Shown here: positions 26,979 to 35,406 of the stretch, piece after piece
How the letters are laid out: each line of letters begins with the position of its first letter
How positions within the stretch are numbered: position 1 is the first letter of the stretch
Source: Deltaproteobacteria bacterium
GTDB taxonomy: Bacteria > Desulfobacterota > Binatia > UTPRO1
DNA length: 64,000 nucleotides
Assembly: GCA_020852955.1 (NCBI GenBank)
Contig: JADYZW010000014.1
Location: forward strand, 1 to 64,000
Direction of reading: 5' to 3'
Translations under genes and position numbers: made by a program
The notes under the pieces: model-generated
The model's input: the letters and a program-made list of their open reading frames with translations, nothing else
What the model was told of the DNA's origin: nothing
Database searches by the model: none

Positions 26979-28292
26979 ACAATTCCGCACGACCTACTCC
27001 GCCTGAAGCTTGCGGAGTCGTTGGAGACGGCCTTCCCGGCGTTGACTCGACGAGACGTCCGCCTGCCAGCCATTCGCGGCAAGGCATTTGCCGTGATCGG
27101 CGTGCGGCGCGGCGGGAAGACGTCCTTTCTCGCCCAATGCCGCGCCGATCGGATGGCCGACGGGCGCCCCCCCGAGGGGCAGCTCCTGCTGTCACTCGAA
27201 GATGAGCGGCTCGCCGGTGCAACCGTGTCCGATCTCGGCTGGTTATTCGAGGAGCACGCGCGCCTGTTTCCCGACCTCCATGCGGCGGGTGGCATGACGC
27301 TCTTCCTCGACGAGGTGCAGACCGTACCGGGCTGGGAAGGGCTGGTGCGCCGGTTGATCGACCGCGGCGGTGTCGAGGTGTTCGTCTCGGGCTCGTCCGC
27401 CAAGCTGCTCTCGCGGGAGGTCGCGACGAGCTTGCGAGGCCGCGCGATGGAGGTGCTCGTTCATCCCTTCAGCTTTCGCGAGGCGCTGCGTCACGCTGGT
27501 GAGGAGCCGGCAGGGTCCGTCGCACGCCTGGGCACGACGGACCGTGCGGCGCTCGATCAGCGGCTGCGGCGCTACCTCGCCGAGGGAGGTTTCCCCGAAG
27601 CGCAGGGGGTCGTGCCGCGTGACCGGGCGGTGTTACTCGCGGGCTACGTTGACGTCGTCGTGCTGCGCGACGTCATCGAGCGCCATGCGGTCAGCAATCC
27701 GCTGGCGTTGCGCTGGATCGAGCGGCAGCTCCTCGCGAACCCCGGTGGGCCGTTCTCGGTCAAGAAGCACTACGACACGTTGCGCTCGCAGGGCGTTGCC
27801 GTCGGGAAGGACACCCTGCACGATTACCTTGCGCATCTCGAAGACGCGTTCCTCGTGCGCACGGTGGCGATGCACAGCACGTCGGAGCGGCAGCGGATGG
27901 TGAACCCGCGCAAAGCCTATCCGGTCGATCCTGGTCTGATCGCACTCTTCGAGCGCAGCGGCCGAACCCACCACGGCCGGGCGTTGGAAACTGCGGTCTT
28001 GCTCGAGCTCGAACGGCGCGGCTTCGAGGTCGCCTACGTGCGCACGGCGGACGGCTTGGAGGTAGATTTCCTGGCGCATCGCGCCGGCGACCCGCCGCTC
28101 TTGATCCAGGTGTGCCTCGAAAGCGCCGACGACGAGACCTGGGCGCGCGAGCTGCGCGCGCTCGAAGCGGCGTCGGCGCATCTCGAGGCGCGTCCGTTCC
28201 TCGTGACGCTCGACGCGGTGCCGCCGCGCCGGCAGTTGCCGCGAGGAATCACGTGGGCGCCGGCGGCGCGGTGGTTGCTCGAGGAGATGTGA
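26976..28292 (+). CDS. AAA-family ATPase with DUF4143 domain
   Basis: A 438-residue protein of the AAA_14/DUF4143 class. The Walker A motif is GVRRGGKTS (Lys48), the Walker B motif MTLFLDEVQ (Asp112, Glu113), followed by sensor sequence VFVSGSSAKLLS. The rest includes a winged-helix-like region and a C-terminal restriction-endonuclease-like fold (FEVAYVRTADGLEVDFLAH). These ATPases are widespread in bacteria and archaea, usually as solitary, horizontally mobile genes of unknown role. The ATG at 26976 sits inside a palindrome. Its neighbours (GHKL ATPase, AbiEii-type pair) place it in an accessory segment. Confidence 0.88.
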   Translation: MTIPHDLLRLKLAESLETAFPALTRRDVRLPAIRGKAFAVIGVRRGGKTSFLAQCRADRMADGRPPEGQLLLSLEDERLAGATVSDLGWLFEEHARLFPDLHAAGGMTLFLDEVQTVPGWEGLVRRLIDRGGVEVFVSGSSAKLLSREVATSLRGRAMEVLVHPFSFREALRHAGEEPAGSVARLGTTDRAALDQRLRRYLAEGGFPEAQGVVPRDRAVLLAGYVDVVVLRDVIERHAVSNPLALRWIERQLLANPGGPFSVKKHYDTLRSQGVAVGKDTLHDYLAHLEDAFLVRTVAMHSTSERQRMVNPRKAYPVDPGLIALFERSGRTHHGRALETAVLLELERRGFEVAYVRTADGLEVDFLAHRAGDPPLLIQVCLESADDETWARELRALEAASAHLEARPFLVTLDAVPPRRQLPRGITWAPAARWLLEEM

Positions 28293-28636
28293 CGGAGTCG
28301 AAGTATTCAGCCGAGCAGGTGCCACTCCGACGAGCCGACGATAGTTCAGAGATCAGCGGGCGAGGGAGCATGAAAGAAAAGCGCCGCCGCCACTACGGGC
28401 ATGCGGCGTCGCTGGTCGCGGCGTGCGTCGCCAGCGACCGATCGCCGTCGTCGCTTCGGTGGGCCGCCACGGTTCGGGAGGGTCACAGCCGCTTCCCGGC
28501 TCTTCGCGCCGAGCTCGATCGGCACGTGCAGCTCCGATGAGCGCGAAACGGAACGCGGGGGTTTCGATGTTCGCGCGCCGCATGCGCACCATGCCGCGCC
28601 CCGTGCCGCGATCGGCGAGCTTCTTCGCGAAGGCCG
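28293..28636. other. Gap with a hairpin and small reading frames
   Basis: This 344-base stretch between convergent genes holds a hairpin with 8-base arms (GTCGCTGG/CCAGCGAC, 28408-28438) and the small frame at 28370-28540. A further frame of 41 codons begins at 28537 with an ATGA overlap and runs to 28662, into the 3' end of the nucleotidyltransferase gene; its composition is basic and unconvincing, so I do not call it. On the minus strand an open stretch reads LTAFAKKLADRGTGRGMV without a match I recognise. The region looks like decayed or unstable accessory DNA. Confidence 0.35.
28370..28540 (+). CDS. Small ORF, 56 residues, unknown
   Basis: An ATG at 28370 preceded by GGGCGAGGGAGC, a fair ribosome site, opens a 56-residue frame: MKEKRRRHYGHAASLVAACV, then a segment rich in Arg and Leu (SPSSLRWAATVREG, ALRAELDRHVQL). 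The pattern is helical and basic. It could be a genuine small gene or the broken C-terminal helix pair of a larger helical protein. It starts 78 bases after the AAA ATPase stop and contains a hairpin within its sequence. No function assigned. Confidence 0.3.
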   Translation: MKEKRRRHYGHAASLVAACVASDRSPSSLRWAATVREGHSRFPALRAELDRHVQLR

Positions 28637-29293
28637 TCAGTCGAGCCGTGTCGAACGTTTGATCGCGGCGGGGGTTTCCGGGCGAAAGGAGCGGGCGGCG
28701 TCCTCGAGGAGGCGCTTGACCTCCGGTGACAGCGACACGTCGAGGCCGCCGTCGCGGAACCACGTCAGAGTCTTCACTGACTGGAGGCCGCTGGCCTGAG
28801 GTCCGTACAGCGCCAGCATCGCGGCCACGCCGTCGTTGATGTCGAGTCCCGTGCGGAGGAGGGCGGCGATGTCGACGTAGTCCCGTGCTTCGATGCGTTG
28901 GGTGACGGTGGCCAGCTTCGTGCCGAGGAGGTCGATCGGCGAGGCGATCGGCGGGTGGCCGGGCATGCGCAGGGGCTCGCCGACGCGGCCGAAGTCGATG
29001 TTGCCGAAGAACGACACCTTCACGGGGTCGCCCTCAGGCTCGTCGACCACGACGGTGAGTGTATCGGGTTCGTCTTGCAGGGTCTTTGCCGTCCGAAGAG
29101 CGGGGCACGCGCGGCGCAGCGCCACGCGATCGAGCCGGTCCGTGCTGAAGAAGTCGAAGTCCACCGATTGCCTGTGCCCGAGGTGCAGGGCGATGGCGGT
29201 GCCGCCGTAGAGCACCCAACCCGATGGCAGCGCGGCGAAGGGGCCGTCCCAGAGGGCGCGCTGAGACGGCGGCAAGATCTCGAGGTGCGTCAT
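28637..29293 (-). CDS. AbiEii/AbiGii-type nucleotidyltransferase (toxin-like)
   Basis: A 218-residue protein of the AbiEii branch of the nucleotidyltransferase superfamily. The signature is visible: WVLYGGTAIALHLGHR, with Gly30, Gly31, Thr32 and the metal-binding pair Asp45 and Asp47 in SVDFDFFS. A later RIEARDYVDIAALL fits the family helix. AbiEii proteins are toxins in type IV toxin-antitoxin systems that protect against phage by transferring nucleotides to RNA. The ATG at 29293 overlaps the stop of the small upstream gene (ATGA), the usual antitoxin-then-toxin arrangement. Toxicity is inferred. Confidence 0.85.
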   Translation of the reverse strand: MTHLEILPPSQRALWDGPFAALPSGWVLYGGTAIALHLGHRQSVDFDFFSTDRLDRVALRRACPALRTAKTLQDEPDTLTVVVDEPEGDPVKVSFFGNIDFGRVGEPLRMPGHPPIASPIDLLGTKLATVTQRIEARDYVDIAALLRTGLDINDGVAAMLALYGPQASGLQSVKTLTWFRDGGLDVSLSPEVKRLLEDAARSFRPETPAAIKRSTRLD

Positions 29294-29556
29294 TGCGCCT
29301 CGTCCAATCCGAAGCGGAGGCGCCAGAAGCGCTCCGATTTGGGATCGATGTCGCCGGGGAGCGCGGTCAGCAATGCTGCCCGCAATGCCTCGGCGCCCCA
29401 GAGCCGGTCGGCCTCAAGGTAATCCTCGGAACGGCCGAGGCGAAGGATCTGACGCAGGAGCTTCCGCGGATGGGCGAGGGTCGCCTCGACTGGTTGCCAC
29501 CACACGTAGGTGCGGGCCAAGCGACGGGCCGCATCGTCGTCGATCACGAGGGGCAC
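29290..29556 (-). CDS. Small partner of the AbiEii-type protein (antitoxin-like)
   Basis: An 88-residue protein read from GTG at 29556 (VPLVIDDDAARRLARTYVWW); another GTG at 29547 is possible. It has a Trp-Gln-Pro core followed by HPRKLLRQILRLGRSEDY and a WRLRFGL tail. Proteins like this commonly sit directly upstream of AbiEii-type nucleotidyltransferases and are thought to be their antitoxins, though I see no helix-turn-helix motif of the AbiEi type. Stop and downstream start overlap by four bases. The last residues carry the RFWRLRF motif characteristic of this small family. Confidence 0.75.
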   Translation of the reverse strand: MPLVIDDDAARRLARTYVWWQPVEATLAHPRKLLRQILRLGRSEDYLEADRLWGAEALRAALLTALPGDIDPKSERFWRLRFGLDEAQ

Positions 29557-29615
29557 GGTAGCACGGCGGGGAAGTCGGTGAACATCGTCCCCGCGCGCGA
29601 AGGCCCCTTCGTTCC

Positions 29616-31244
29616 TCACCCGCGCAGCACCCGGCCCGCGCGCGCGCGCGCGTCGTAGCGGCCGTCCTCGAGTACGGCGCGGCCGTTGATCAAGACCCGC
29701 TCGATGCCGAGCGGGAAGCGTGCGGGATCCTCGAACGTCGCCGTATCGGCGAGCGTCGTCGCGTCGAGGACGACCAGGTCGGCGGCGCAGCCCTGGCGCA
29801 CCCAGCCGCGGTCCTTCCACCCGAGCCGTTCGGCGGCGGCGCCCGTCATCTTCCGGACCGCTTCCTCCAGCGTGAAGAGCCCCTCCTTCACATAGGTGCT
29901 GAGGACGCGCGGGAAGGTGCCGTAGCTCGCGGGGTTCTGGTGGCCGTCGCGGGTCACGAACGTGTCGGTCTCGATCAGGCACTGCGGGTGGGCGAGGACG
30001 GCGCGGAGCGCCTCCTCCTCGCCGCGGTCGCCGCTGTACGTGTGGATGAGGACGCGCGCCTGCCGGCCGCTTTCGAGGACGAGGCGGCAGTAGAAGTCGA
30101 AGGGCTCCATCCCGGCGCGCGCCGCCGCTTCCGTGACGCGGAGGCCGTCGTACTGGTTCAACGCGGGCGCGTTGGCGCGCATGATCTGGATGTCGGGGAG
30201 GCCGAAGCCGAGCGCCTCGAACGCGAAGGTCGCGAAGCTCCGCAGGCTCGCGAGCTCCTCGGGGTTCGCGAGGACCTCCTCGAGCCGCGGCAGCACGTGC
30301 GCCGGGAAGATCACGCTCGCGGTCGTGTTGCCGGCCGTGTACGGGAACGCGTCGAAGGCGACGTCGAGCCCGCGGGCGCGGGCTTCGTCGATCCGCGCCA
30401 GCGCCTTCGGGTAGCTCGGCCAGGTCTGACGGCCGACGAAGATCAAGTGGCTCACCTGCACGCGCGCCCCGCTCCGCTCGCCGACCCGCAGGATCTCGTC
30501 GAGGGCGGCGAGGTTGTGCGGCTCGGTCGTCGGGTCGGTCGCGAGCGCGCCGCTCATCCAGCTGTAGGCCTTGAGGTGCGAGGTGAAGAGCTTGGCCTCG
30601 CGGGCGGCCCAGGAGGCGAAATGCACGAGCTCGTCCGCGTGCGCGAAGATGCCGGGCGGATAGCCGAGGCCGGTCGAGACCCCGACGCACCCGGCGGCGA
30701 GCGCGTCGCGGACGAAGCGTTCCATGGCGCGGAGCTCGTCGCGCGTCGGCGGCGCCGGGTCGAGCGCGCCGGTCACGGCGGAGCGCACGGCGCCGTGGCC
30801 GACGAGCTCGGCGCAGTTCAGCGAGACGCCGCTTTCCTGGAGGCCGTCGAGGAACTCGCCCATCGACTGCCAGCCGAGGACGATCGCCTCGTCGACGATC
30901 AGGCGGCTCGCCTCGTGCGCCGCGCCGCGATTGCGCTCGGTGATCGGCGCCGGGCTGAACCCGCAGTTGCCGCCGACGAGCGTCGTCATGCCCTGGCGCA
31001 CGAACGGCTCGACGAGCGCGCCGTGGTCGCCGCCGGGCACGAGCCAGTCGGCGTGCGAGTGGATGTCGATGAAGCCAGGAGTGACGGTCTTGCCGGTGCA
31101 GTCGATGGTGCGGGCGGCGGCGAGATCGGCGAGGTCGCCGACCGCGGCGATGCGGTCGCGGTGGATCGCCACGTCGGCGCGCCGCGCCGGCGCGCCGCTG
31201 CCGTCGATGACGGCGGCGCCGCTGAGCTTGAGATCGCAGTCCAT
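29616..31244 (-). CDS. N-acyl-D-amino-acid deacylase
   Basis: A 542-residue amidohydrolase. Metal ligands start at FIDIHSHADWL (His62, His64), followed by VGGNCGFSPAP and YPPGIFAHADELVHF; the C-terminal GCAADLVVLDATTLAD strand is the usual amidohydrolase beta-domain. It hydrolyses N-acyl-D-amino acids, releasing free D-amino acids, probably in the cytoplasm. The ATG at 31244 has a good ribosome site (GGAGG, minus strand, 31251-31255). It is divergent from a PLP fold-III enzyme that likely acts on D-amino acids, so the two may form one catabolic or cell-wall recycling pathway. D-aminoacylase and dihydroorotase-like alternatives are less likely. Confidence 0.92.
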   Translation of the reverse strand: MDCDLKLSGAAVIDGSGAPARRADVAIHRDRIAAVGDLADLAAARTIDCTGKTVTPGFIDIHSHADWLVPGGDHGALVEPFVRQGMTTLVGGNCGFSPAPITERNRGAAHEASRLIVDEAIVLGWQSMGEFLDGLQESGVSLNCAELVGHGAVRSAVTGALDPAPPTRDELRAMERFVRDALAAGCVGVSTGLGYPPGIFAHADELVHFASWAAREAKLFTSHLKAYSWMSGALATDPTTEPHNLAALDEILRVGERSGARVQVSHLIFVGRQTWPSYPKALARIDEARARGLDVAFDAFPYTAGNTTASVIFPAHVLPRLEEVLANPEELASLRSFATFAFEALGFGLPDIQIMRANAPALNQYDGLRVTEAAARAGMEPFDFYCRLVLESGRQARVLIHTYSGDRGEEEALRAVLAHPQCLIETDTFVTRDGHQNPASYGTFPRVLSTYVKEGLFTLEEAVRKMTGAAAERLGWKDRGWVRQGCAADLVVLDATTLADTATFEDPARFPLGIERVLINGRAVLEDGRYDARARAGRVLRG

Positions 31245-31392
31245 CGGGCCTCCTTCGCTGACCTGCGGTCTGTAGCACGATTGCCGGCGCGTTCGAGGGG
31301 GCGTCGCGCCGGACGGGCTTTCGCGGCGCGGATGCGGCGGAACGCCGTGGTCCTCGACCTGTCGGACGTTTGACGCTAATCGACGCCGCGGC

Positions 31393-32658
31393 ATGAGGCT
31401 CGGCGTGATGCTCGTGATCGTCATCGTGATCGCCGCCGGGGTCGCGCTCGCGCTCCGTCCGCGCGACGGCGGCGGCGGGTACGATCCGTATTTCCGTGCG
31501 CTGAACGACCTGCTCAAGCGCGAGGGGCCGGCGCGTCCGGTGCTGCTCCTCGACCTCGACCGCCTCGACCGGAACATCGACGTGCTGCGCGCGTCGATCC
31601 GTCCCCCCAAGCACTTCCGCGTCGTCGCCAAGTCGCTGCCGTCGATTCCGCTGCTGCGCTACGTCTGCGAGCGCGCCGGAACGCATCGGGTGATGTCGTT
31701 CCACCAACCCTTCCTGAACCAGGTCGCCGAGCAGCTGAGCGACAGCGAGATCCTGCTCGGGAAGCCGATGCCCGTCCGGTCGGCGGAGCGGTTCTACGCC
31801 GACCTGCGCGGCGGCTTCGATCCGAGCCGCCAGCTGCAATGGCTCGTCGACACGCCGGAGCGGCTCGAGGAGTACCGTGCGCTTGCCGGGTCGCTGCGGC
31901 GGAAGATGCTGATCAACATCGAGATCGACGTCGGTCTGCACCGGGGCGGCGTCCAGGACACGGCGACCCTCGATCGCATGCTGTCGGTGATCGTCGCGCA
32001 CCCCGACCGCCTCGAGCTCGCGGGGTTCATGGGCTACGACCCGCACGTCGCCAAGGTGCCAGGGTGGGCGCGCTCGCGGGCGTCGCTCATCGCCGAGGTG
32101 CGCGCGGCCTATCGCGGGTACGTCGACGTCGTGAAGGAGCGCCATCCGGGGCTATGGACCGATCGCTTGACGTTGAACGGCGCCGGCAGCCCGACCTACC
32201 GGCTCTACGAGGGCGACACGCTCCTGAACGACCTCGCGGTCGGCTCGGCGCTCGTGAAGCCGACCGACTTCGACATCGACACGCTCGCGCCGCACGTGCC
32301 GGCGCTCTTCATCGCGACGCCGGTCTTGAAGGCGGGCGCGGCGGCGCGCTTGCCCGGGCTCGACGGGCTCTCGCGTCTGCTCGATTGGTGGAACCCGAAC
32401 CTCGCCCGCACCTTCTTCGTCTACGGCGGGTACTGGATGGCGCGTCCGGTCGCGCCGGCCGGGCTCCACACCAACCCGCTCTTCGGACGGAGCTCGAACC
32501 AGGAGATGCTGAACGGCTCGGCGCGGGTCGAGCTCGGCGTCGACGACTACGTCTTTCTCCGGCCGACGCAGAGCGAGGCCGTCATGCTGCAGTTCGGCGA
32601 CATCCTCGTCGTGCGCGGCGGCGCGATCGTCGACCGCTGGCCGGTGCTCGTGCAGTAG
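31393..32658 (+). CDS. Membrane-anchored PLP fold-III enzyme (D-threonine aldolase/alanine-racemase-like)
   Basis: A 421-residue protein with an N-terminal membrane helix (residues 5-21), then a fold-type III PLP enzyme. The Schiff-base lysine is Lys80 in RVVAKSLPS. Other family features are the beta strands LINIEIDVGLHRGG and LAGFMGYDPH, and the C-terminal DSD1-like part ending in VLRPTQSEAV-like sequence (Cys/His Zn site not obvious). It resembles D-threonine aldolase and D-serine dehydratase, not typical alanine racemases. The membrane anchor is unusual for the family. It is divergent from the N-acyl-D-amino-acid deacylase, which supports a D-amino-acid substrate. Confidence 0.82.
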   Translation: MRLGVMLVIVIVIAAGVALALRPRDGGGGYDPYFRALNDLLKREGPARPVLLLDLDRLDRNIDVLRASIRPPKHFRVVAKSLPSIPLLRYVCERAGTHRVMSFHQPFLNQVAEQLSDSEILLGKPMPVRSAERFYADLRGGFDPSRQLQWLVDTPERLEEYRALAGSLRRKMLINIEIDVGLHRGGVQDTATLDRMLSVIVAHPDRLELAGFMGYDPHVAKVPGWARSRASLIAEVRAAYRGYVDVVKERHPGLWTDRLTLNGAGSPTYRLYEGDTLLNDLAVGSALVKPTDFDIDTLAPHVPALFIATPVLKAGAAARLPGLDGLSRLLDWWNPNLARTFFVYGGYWMARPVAPAGLHTNPLFGRSSNQEMLNGSARVELGVDDYVFLRPTQSEAVMLQFGDILVVRGGAIVDRWPVLVQ

Positions 32659-32693
32659 CGTGAGCGCGCCTCGGGCTCGCGGCGGCTCACGCT
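32657..32693. terminator. Inverted repeat between convergent genes
   Basis: Perfect 9-base arms AGCGTGAGC (32657-32665) and GCTCACGCT (32685-32693) enclose a 19-base GC-rich loop. The left arm begins inside the stop codon of the PLP-enzyme gene and the repeat ends 31 bases before the convergent methyltransferase stop. This fits a bidirectional terminator, although there is no T-run. Confidence 0.5.
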
Positions 32694-32723
32694 TCGCGCC
32701 CGGATCCCACGGGTGCAGCTTCC

Positions 32724-33359
32724 CTAGTAGACGCCCGGCACGAGGCACCAGCGGCCGCGGCGGTACTCGCGGTAGGCGTCGCCGAGGTGCCGGAGCAGCG
32801 TGCGCTCCTCGAGGCGGATACGCAGGAGCGCGAGCGGCAGCCAGACGACGAGGCTCACGCCAGCGGCCGTCGGGCTCCCGATCATCATCGCGGTCCCGAG
32901 CGCGACGAGGAGGAGCCCCGCGTAGTTCGGGTGGCGGATCCAGCGATACGGACCGCTCACGACGAGCTCGTGATCGGCCAGCACGGAGAGCCCGACCGTG
33001 AACTGGCGCCCGAGAGCCCGCGCCGCGCTTCGCCGCAGCCCCACGCCGGAGAGGATGAACGCGAAGCCCGCGATGCCGACGAGACCGGGATGCCGCCAGG
33101 TGTCCTCGGGCGCCCGGTTGTCCCAGGCGCCGACCGTCAGGATCGCGAGGAAGGCGAGCTGCATCGCCATGCCCCAGGGCTCGGGCCGGAACGCGCTCGC
33201 GGGCACCGCGCCTTCGGCGGCCTCATCGGCGCGCTCCACACGACCGCGGCGGCCGAGATCGAAGGACGTCAGGCCGGCGGCGAGCGCGAGCGTGAGGACG
33301 GTCGGACCGTTCCAGCGGCCGACGGCGCCGACGAGAGCGGCCGCCAGGATGCCGCGCAA
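32724..33359 (-). CDS. Isoprenylcysteine carboxyl methyltransferase-family membrane protein
   Basis: A 211-residue protein with about five helices and the ICMT/PEMT C-terminal signature: ELVVSGPYRWIRHPNYAGLL followed by a hydrophobic helix and RLEERTLLRHLGDAYREYR. The membrane-embedded SAM methyltransferase acts on a carboxyl or amine of a lipid substrate. The start is weakly defined: a TTG at 33359 lies 20 bases downstream of a GGAGGG sequence, and a CTG nine bases earlier is also in frame. An ATG closer to that site is in a frame that stops after five codons. It stands alone, converging on the PLP enzyme. Confidence 0.82.
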   Translation of the reverse strand: MRGILAAALVGAVGRWNGPTVLTLALAAGLTSFDLGRRGRVERADEAAEGAVPASAFRPEPWGMAMQLAFLAILTVGAWDNRAPEDTWRHPGLVGIAGFAFILSGVGLRRSAARALGRQFTVGLSVLADHELVVSGPYRWIRHPNYAGLLLVALGTAMMIGSPTAAGVSLVVWLPLALLRIRLEERTLLRHLGDAYREYRRGRWCLVPGVY

Positions 33360-33628
33360 CCAGGCGCTCAGCGGAGACCCTCCATCTTGCGGGGCGCATC
33401 TAGCCGCGCCGCCGTGCGGATCGCAAGCACGTCGCCGGGCGCCGCCCCGGTCATCGGCCGGATCGCGGCCGCGGTCGGGACCTCCGGCCGCGGCCGACGC
33501 CGGGCAGGGGGCGGCGCACCCGCGCCAGGGGTTGCAGGGATGCGCGATGCGGGCGAACGGGAGAACGGAGGAACCCGGGCACGTACTTTGCTGCGAGTTC
33601 CCGGCCGCTTTGCGTTCAGGAGGTTTCG

Positions 33629-35302
33629 ATGCGCTTCTCTCTGCCGCTCGCCATGGTGCTCGCTCTCGGCCTCGCCGCCGCCACGACCCGCGTGGATGCT
33701 CAGGCGCTTCCCGACCCCGCTCGAGCGAAGGCTGCGAACAAGTGTCAGATCATCCTCGAGCGCACGGGAACGGACGTCGCCGTCGAGACGCTCGACGCGC
33801 TCCGTGACTGCGTCGGCCCCATCCTGAAGTGCGTCCAGACCAAACCCGGAGACGCCGGCTGCCTCGGTAGGGCGCGCAAGGGCTGCGACGAGCAGCTCGA
33901 GCTCGCGGCCGCCGAGAAGGCACGCATGGTCGACGCGGTGGCGCGGAAGTGCGCGGCCGACCTCACGTTCGAGGAGATGATGGATCAGCTCGGCCTCGAC
34001 TTCGGGTCGCTCCGCGCCGAGTGCGGGGCGGAGTTCGGGATCGACGTCGTCGACGTCGCGACCCTCGGCCAGTGCGTCGCTCGGCAACATGCCTGCGAGC
34101 TCGAGCGCATGTTCGCGTTCGAAATGCCGCGCGCAGCGAGCCTGCTCGAGGTGGCGGGGGTCGACCCCGCTCGGCGTGACGCCCTCGCGTGCTTGACGCC
34201 GTACGGCGGCGTCGGTGCGGACGTCGGCGACCCTCGCACCGTCGGCCGCGCCGTGGAGAAGTGCGCGCAGACGATCATGAACGCCGGGGGCAAGCTCGTC
34301 GACGCGAGCTTGAAAGCGCTCGGCCGCTGCCTCGACACCACGTTCACCTGCGTCCAGGTGAAGAGCGACCCGAGCACGCTTCCGGCGTGCCTCGAGGCCG
34401 CCCGCAAGCGCTGCGACGTCGAGTTCGCGAACCTGAACGCCGCGTCGACACGACCGGACGCCGCGCTCCAGAAGACCTGCGGCGACGTCGACTACGCGAC
34501 GCTGCGCGCGGCGAGCGGGCTCCTGCTCGAAGCGCTCGCGACCGATTGCGCGCTGCTCGGCGGCGCCGAGCCGACGACGCTCTCCGCATACGCCGAGTGC
34601 CTGGTGCGGAGTCATCGCTGCGGCGTGGCCGAGCTGTCGCGCTTCAAGGCGCCGCGTGCCGAGGCGCTGCTCGGCGCGGTCGGGCGGAGCCTGAACGAAG
34701 TGTGCGGCCTTCCGACTCCGACGCCCACGGCGACCGTGACGCCGACCCCGACGGTCACGACCACCGCCGTCGCGACGTCGACCGCCTTGCCCGCGACCAT
34801 GACCCCGCCGGTCCTGGCGACGCCGACGCCCACGCTCGCCGCGACCGTCACGCCCACCCCGACGGCCACGGCGACGCCGTGCCAGGACGCGTTCGAGCCC
34901 AATCAGTTCCCGCAGCAGGGGCGCGCCCTCGACGTCCAGTGTCCGGGCGGGTGCACCGACGACGGCTACGATCTCGTCGTGCACGGCAACATCGGAGACG
35001 CCACCGACGGCGATTTCTACGTCTGGAACGTGACGGATCTCCCGCGCCACGACTTCCAGATCGTCGCGCAGCTGAAGAACGTGCCGAAGGGCGCCGACTA
35101 CGACCTCTACCTCTATCGCTGGAGCGGCGACGCCTTCGAGCCGATCGGCGCGTCGACCAACGACCGCGATAGCAACGAGACGATCCGCTACGACGGCCTC
35201 GCCGCGGACGAGACGAACAGTGCGCAGTACGGGATCGAGGTGCGCCGCGTCTCCGGGTCGTCCTGCGCGCCCTACACGCTCGCGGTCGAGGACGGAAACT
35301 GA
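33629..35302 (+). CDS. Secreted Cys-rich protein with Pro-Thr linker and PPC-like domain
   Basis: A 557-residue secreted protein. The signal peptide ends near VDA/Q (24/25). Two tandem helical Cys-rich modules follow (about 30-175 and 200-360), each with the pattern C-x14-20-C-x5-7-KCVQ-K and a later C(L/E)xxARKxC. A Pro-Thr-rich linker (about 365-415) leads to a beta-sandwich domain (about 420-557: DAFEPNQFPQQ, GDFYVWNV, YDLYLYRWSG) like the PPC domains at the C-termini of secreted proteases. An excellent ribosome site AGGAGG (33618-33623) precedes the ATG by five bases. Function unknown; the Cys module is shared with 35407-36576 and 47305-48318. Confidence 0.8.
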   Translation: MRFSLPLAMVLALGLAAATTRVDAQALPDPARAKAANKCQIILERTGTDVAVETLDALRDCVGPILKCVQTKPGDAGCLGRARKGCDEQLELAAAEKARMVDAVARKCAADLTFEEMMDQLGLDFGSLRAECGAEFGIDVVDVATLGQCVARQHACELERMFAFEMPRAASLLEVAGVDPARRDALACLTPYGGVGADVGDPRTVGRAVEKCAQTIMNAGGKLVDASLKALGRCLDTTFTCVQVKSDPSTLPACLEAARKRCDVEFANLNAASTRPDAALQKTCGDVDYATLRAASGLLLEALATDCALLGGAEPTTLSAYAECLVRSHRCGVAELSRFKAPRAEALLGAVGRSLNEVCGLPTPTPTATVTPTPTVTTTAVATSTALPATMTPPVLATPTPTLAATVTPTPTATATPCQDAFEPNQFPQQGRALDVQCPGGCTDDGYDLVVHGNIGDATDGDFYVWNVTDLPRHDFQIVAQLKNVPKGADYDLYLYRWSGDAFEPIGASTNDRDSNETIRYDGLAADETNSAQYGIEVRRVSGSSCAPYTLAVEDGN

Positions 35303-35406
35303 GGGGCGTCGCGGCATCGCACCGGCCCCCGTCGCGGCCATGTCGAGGAGGCGTTGACCGGGCGGAGACGGGTTCGTAGGCTCACGACGCGTTCCACTCT
35401 CCGCCG

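Noticed and set aside
28537..28662. Second small frame (41 codons) after the 56-residue ORF
   Set aside because: It runs into the convergent nucleotidyltransferase gene and has basic, low-information sequence; not supported as a gene.
29290..32145. Long minus-strand open frame through the deacylase
   Set aside because: Arg/Pro-rich shadow of the real deacylase frame; only its last 89 codons (antitoxin-like protein) are convincing.
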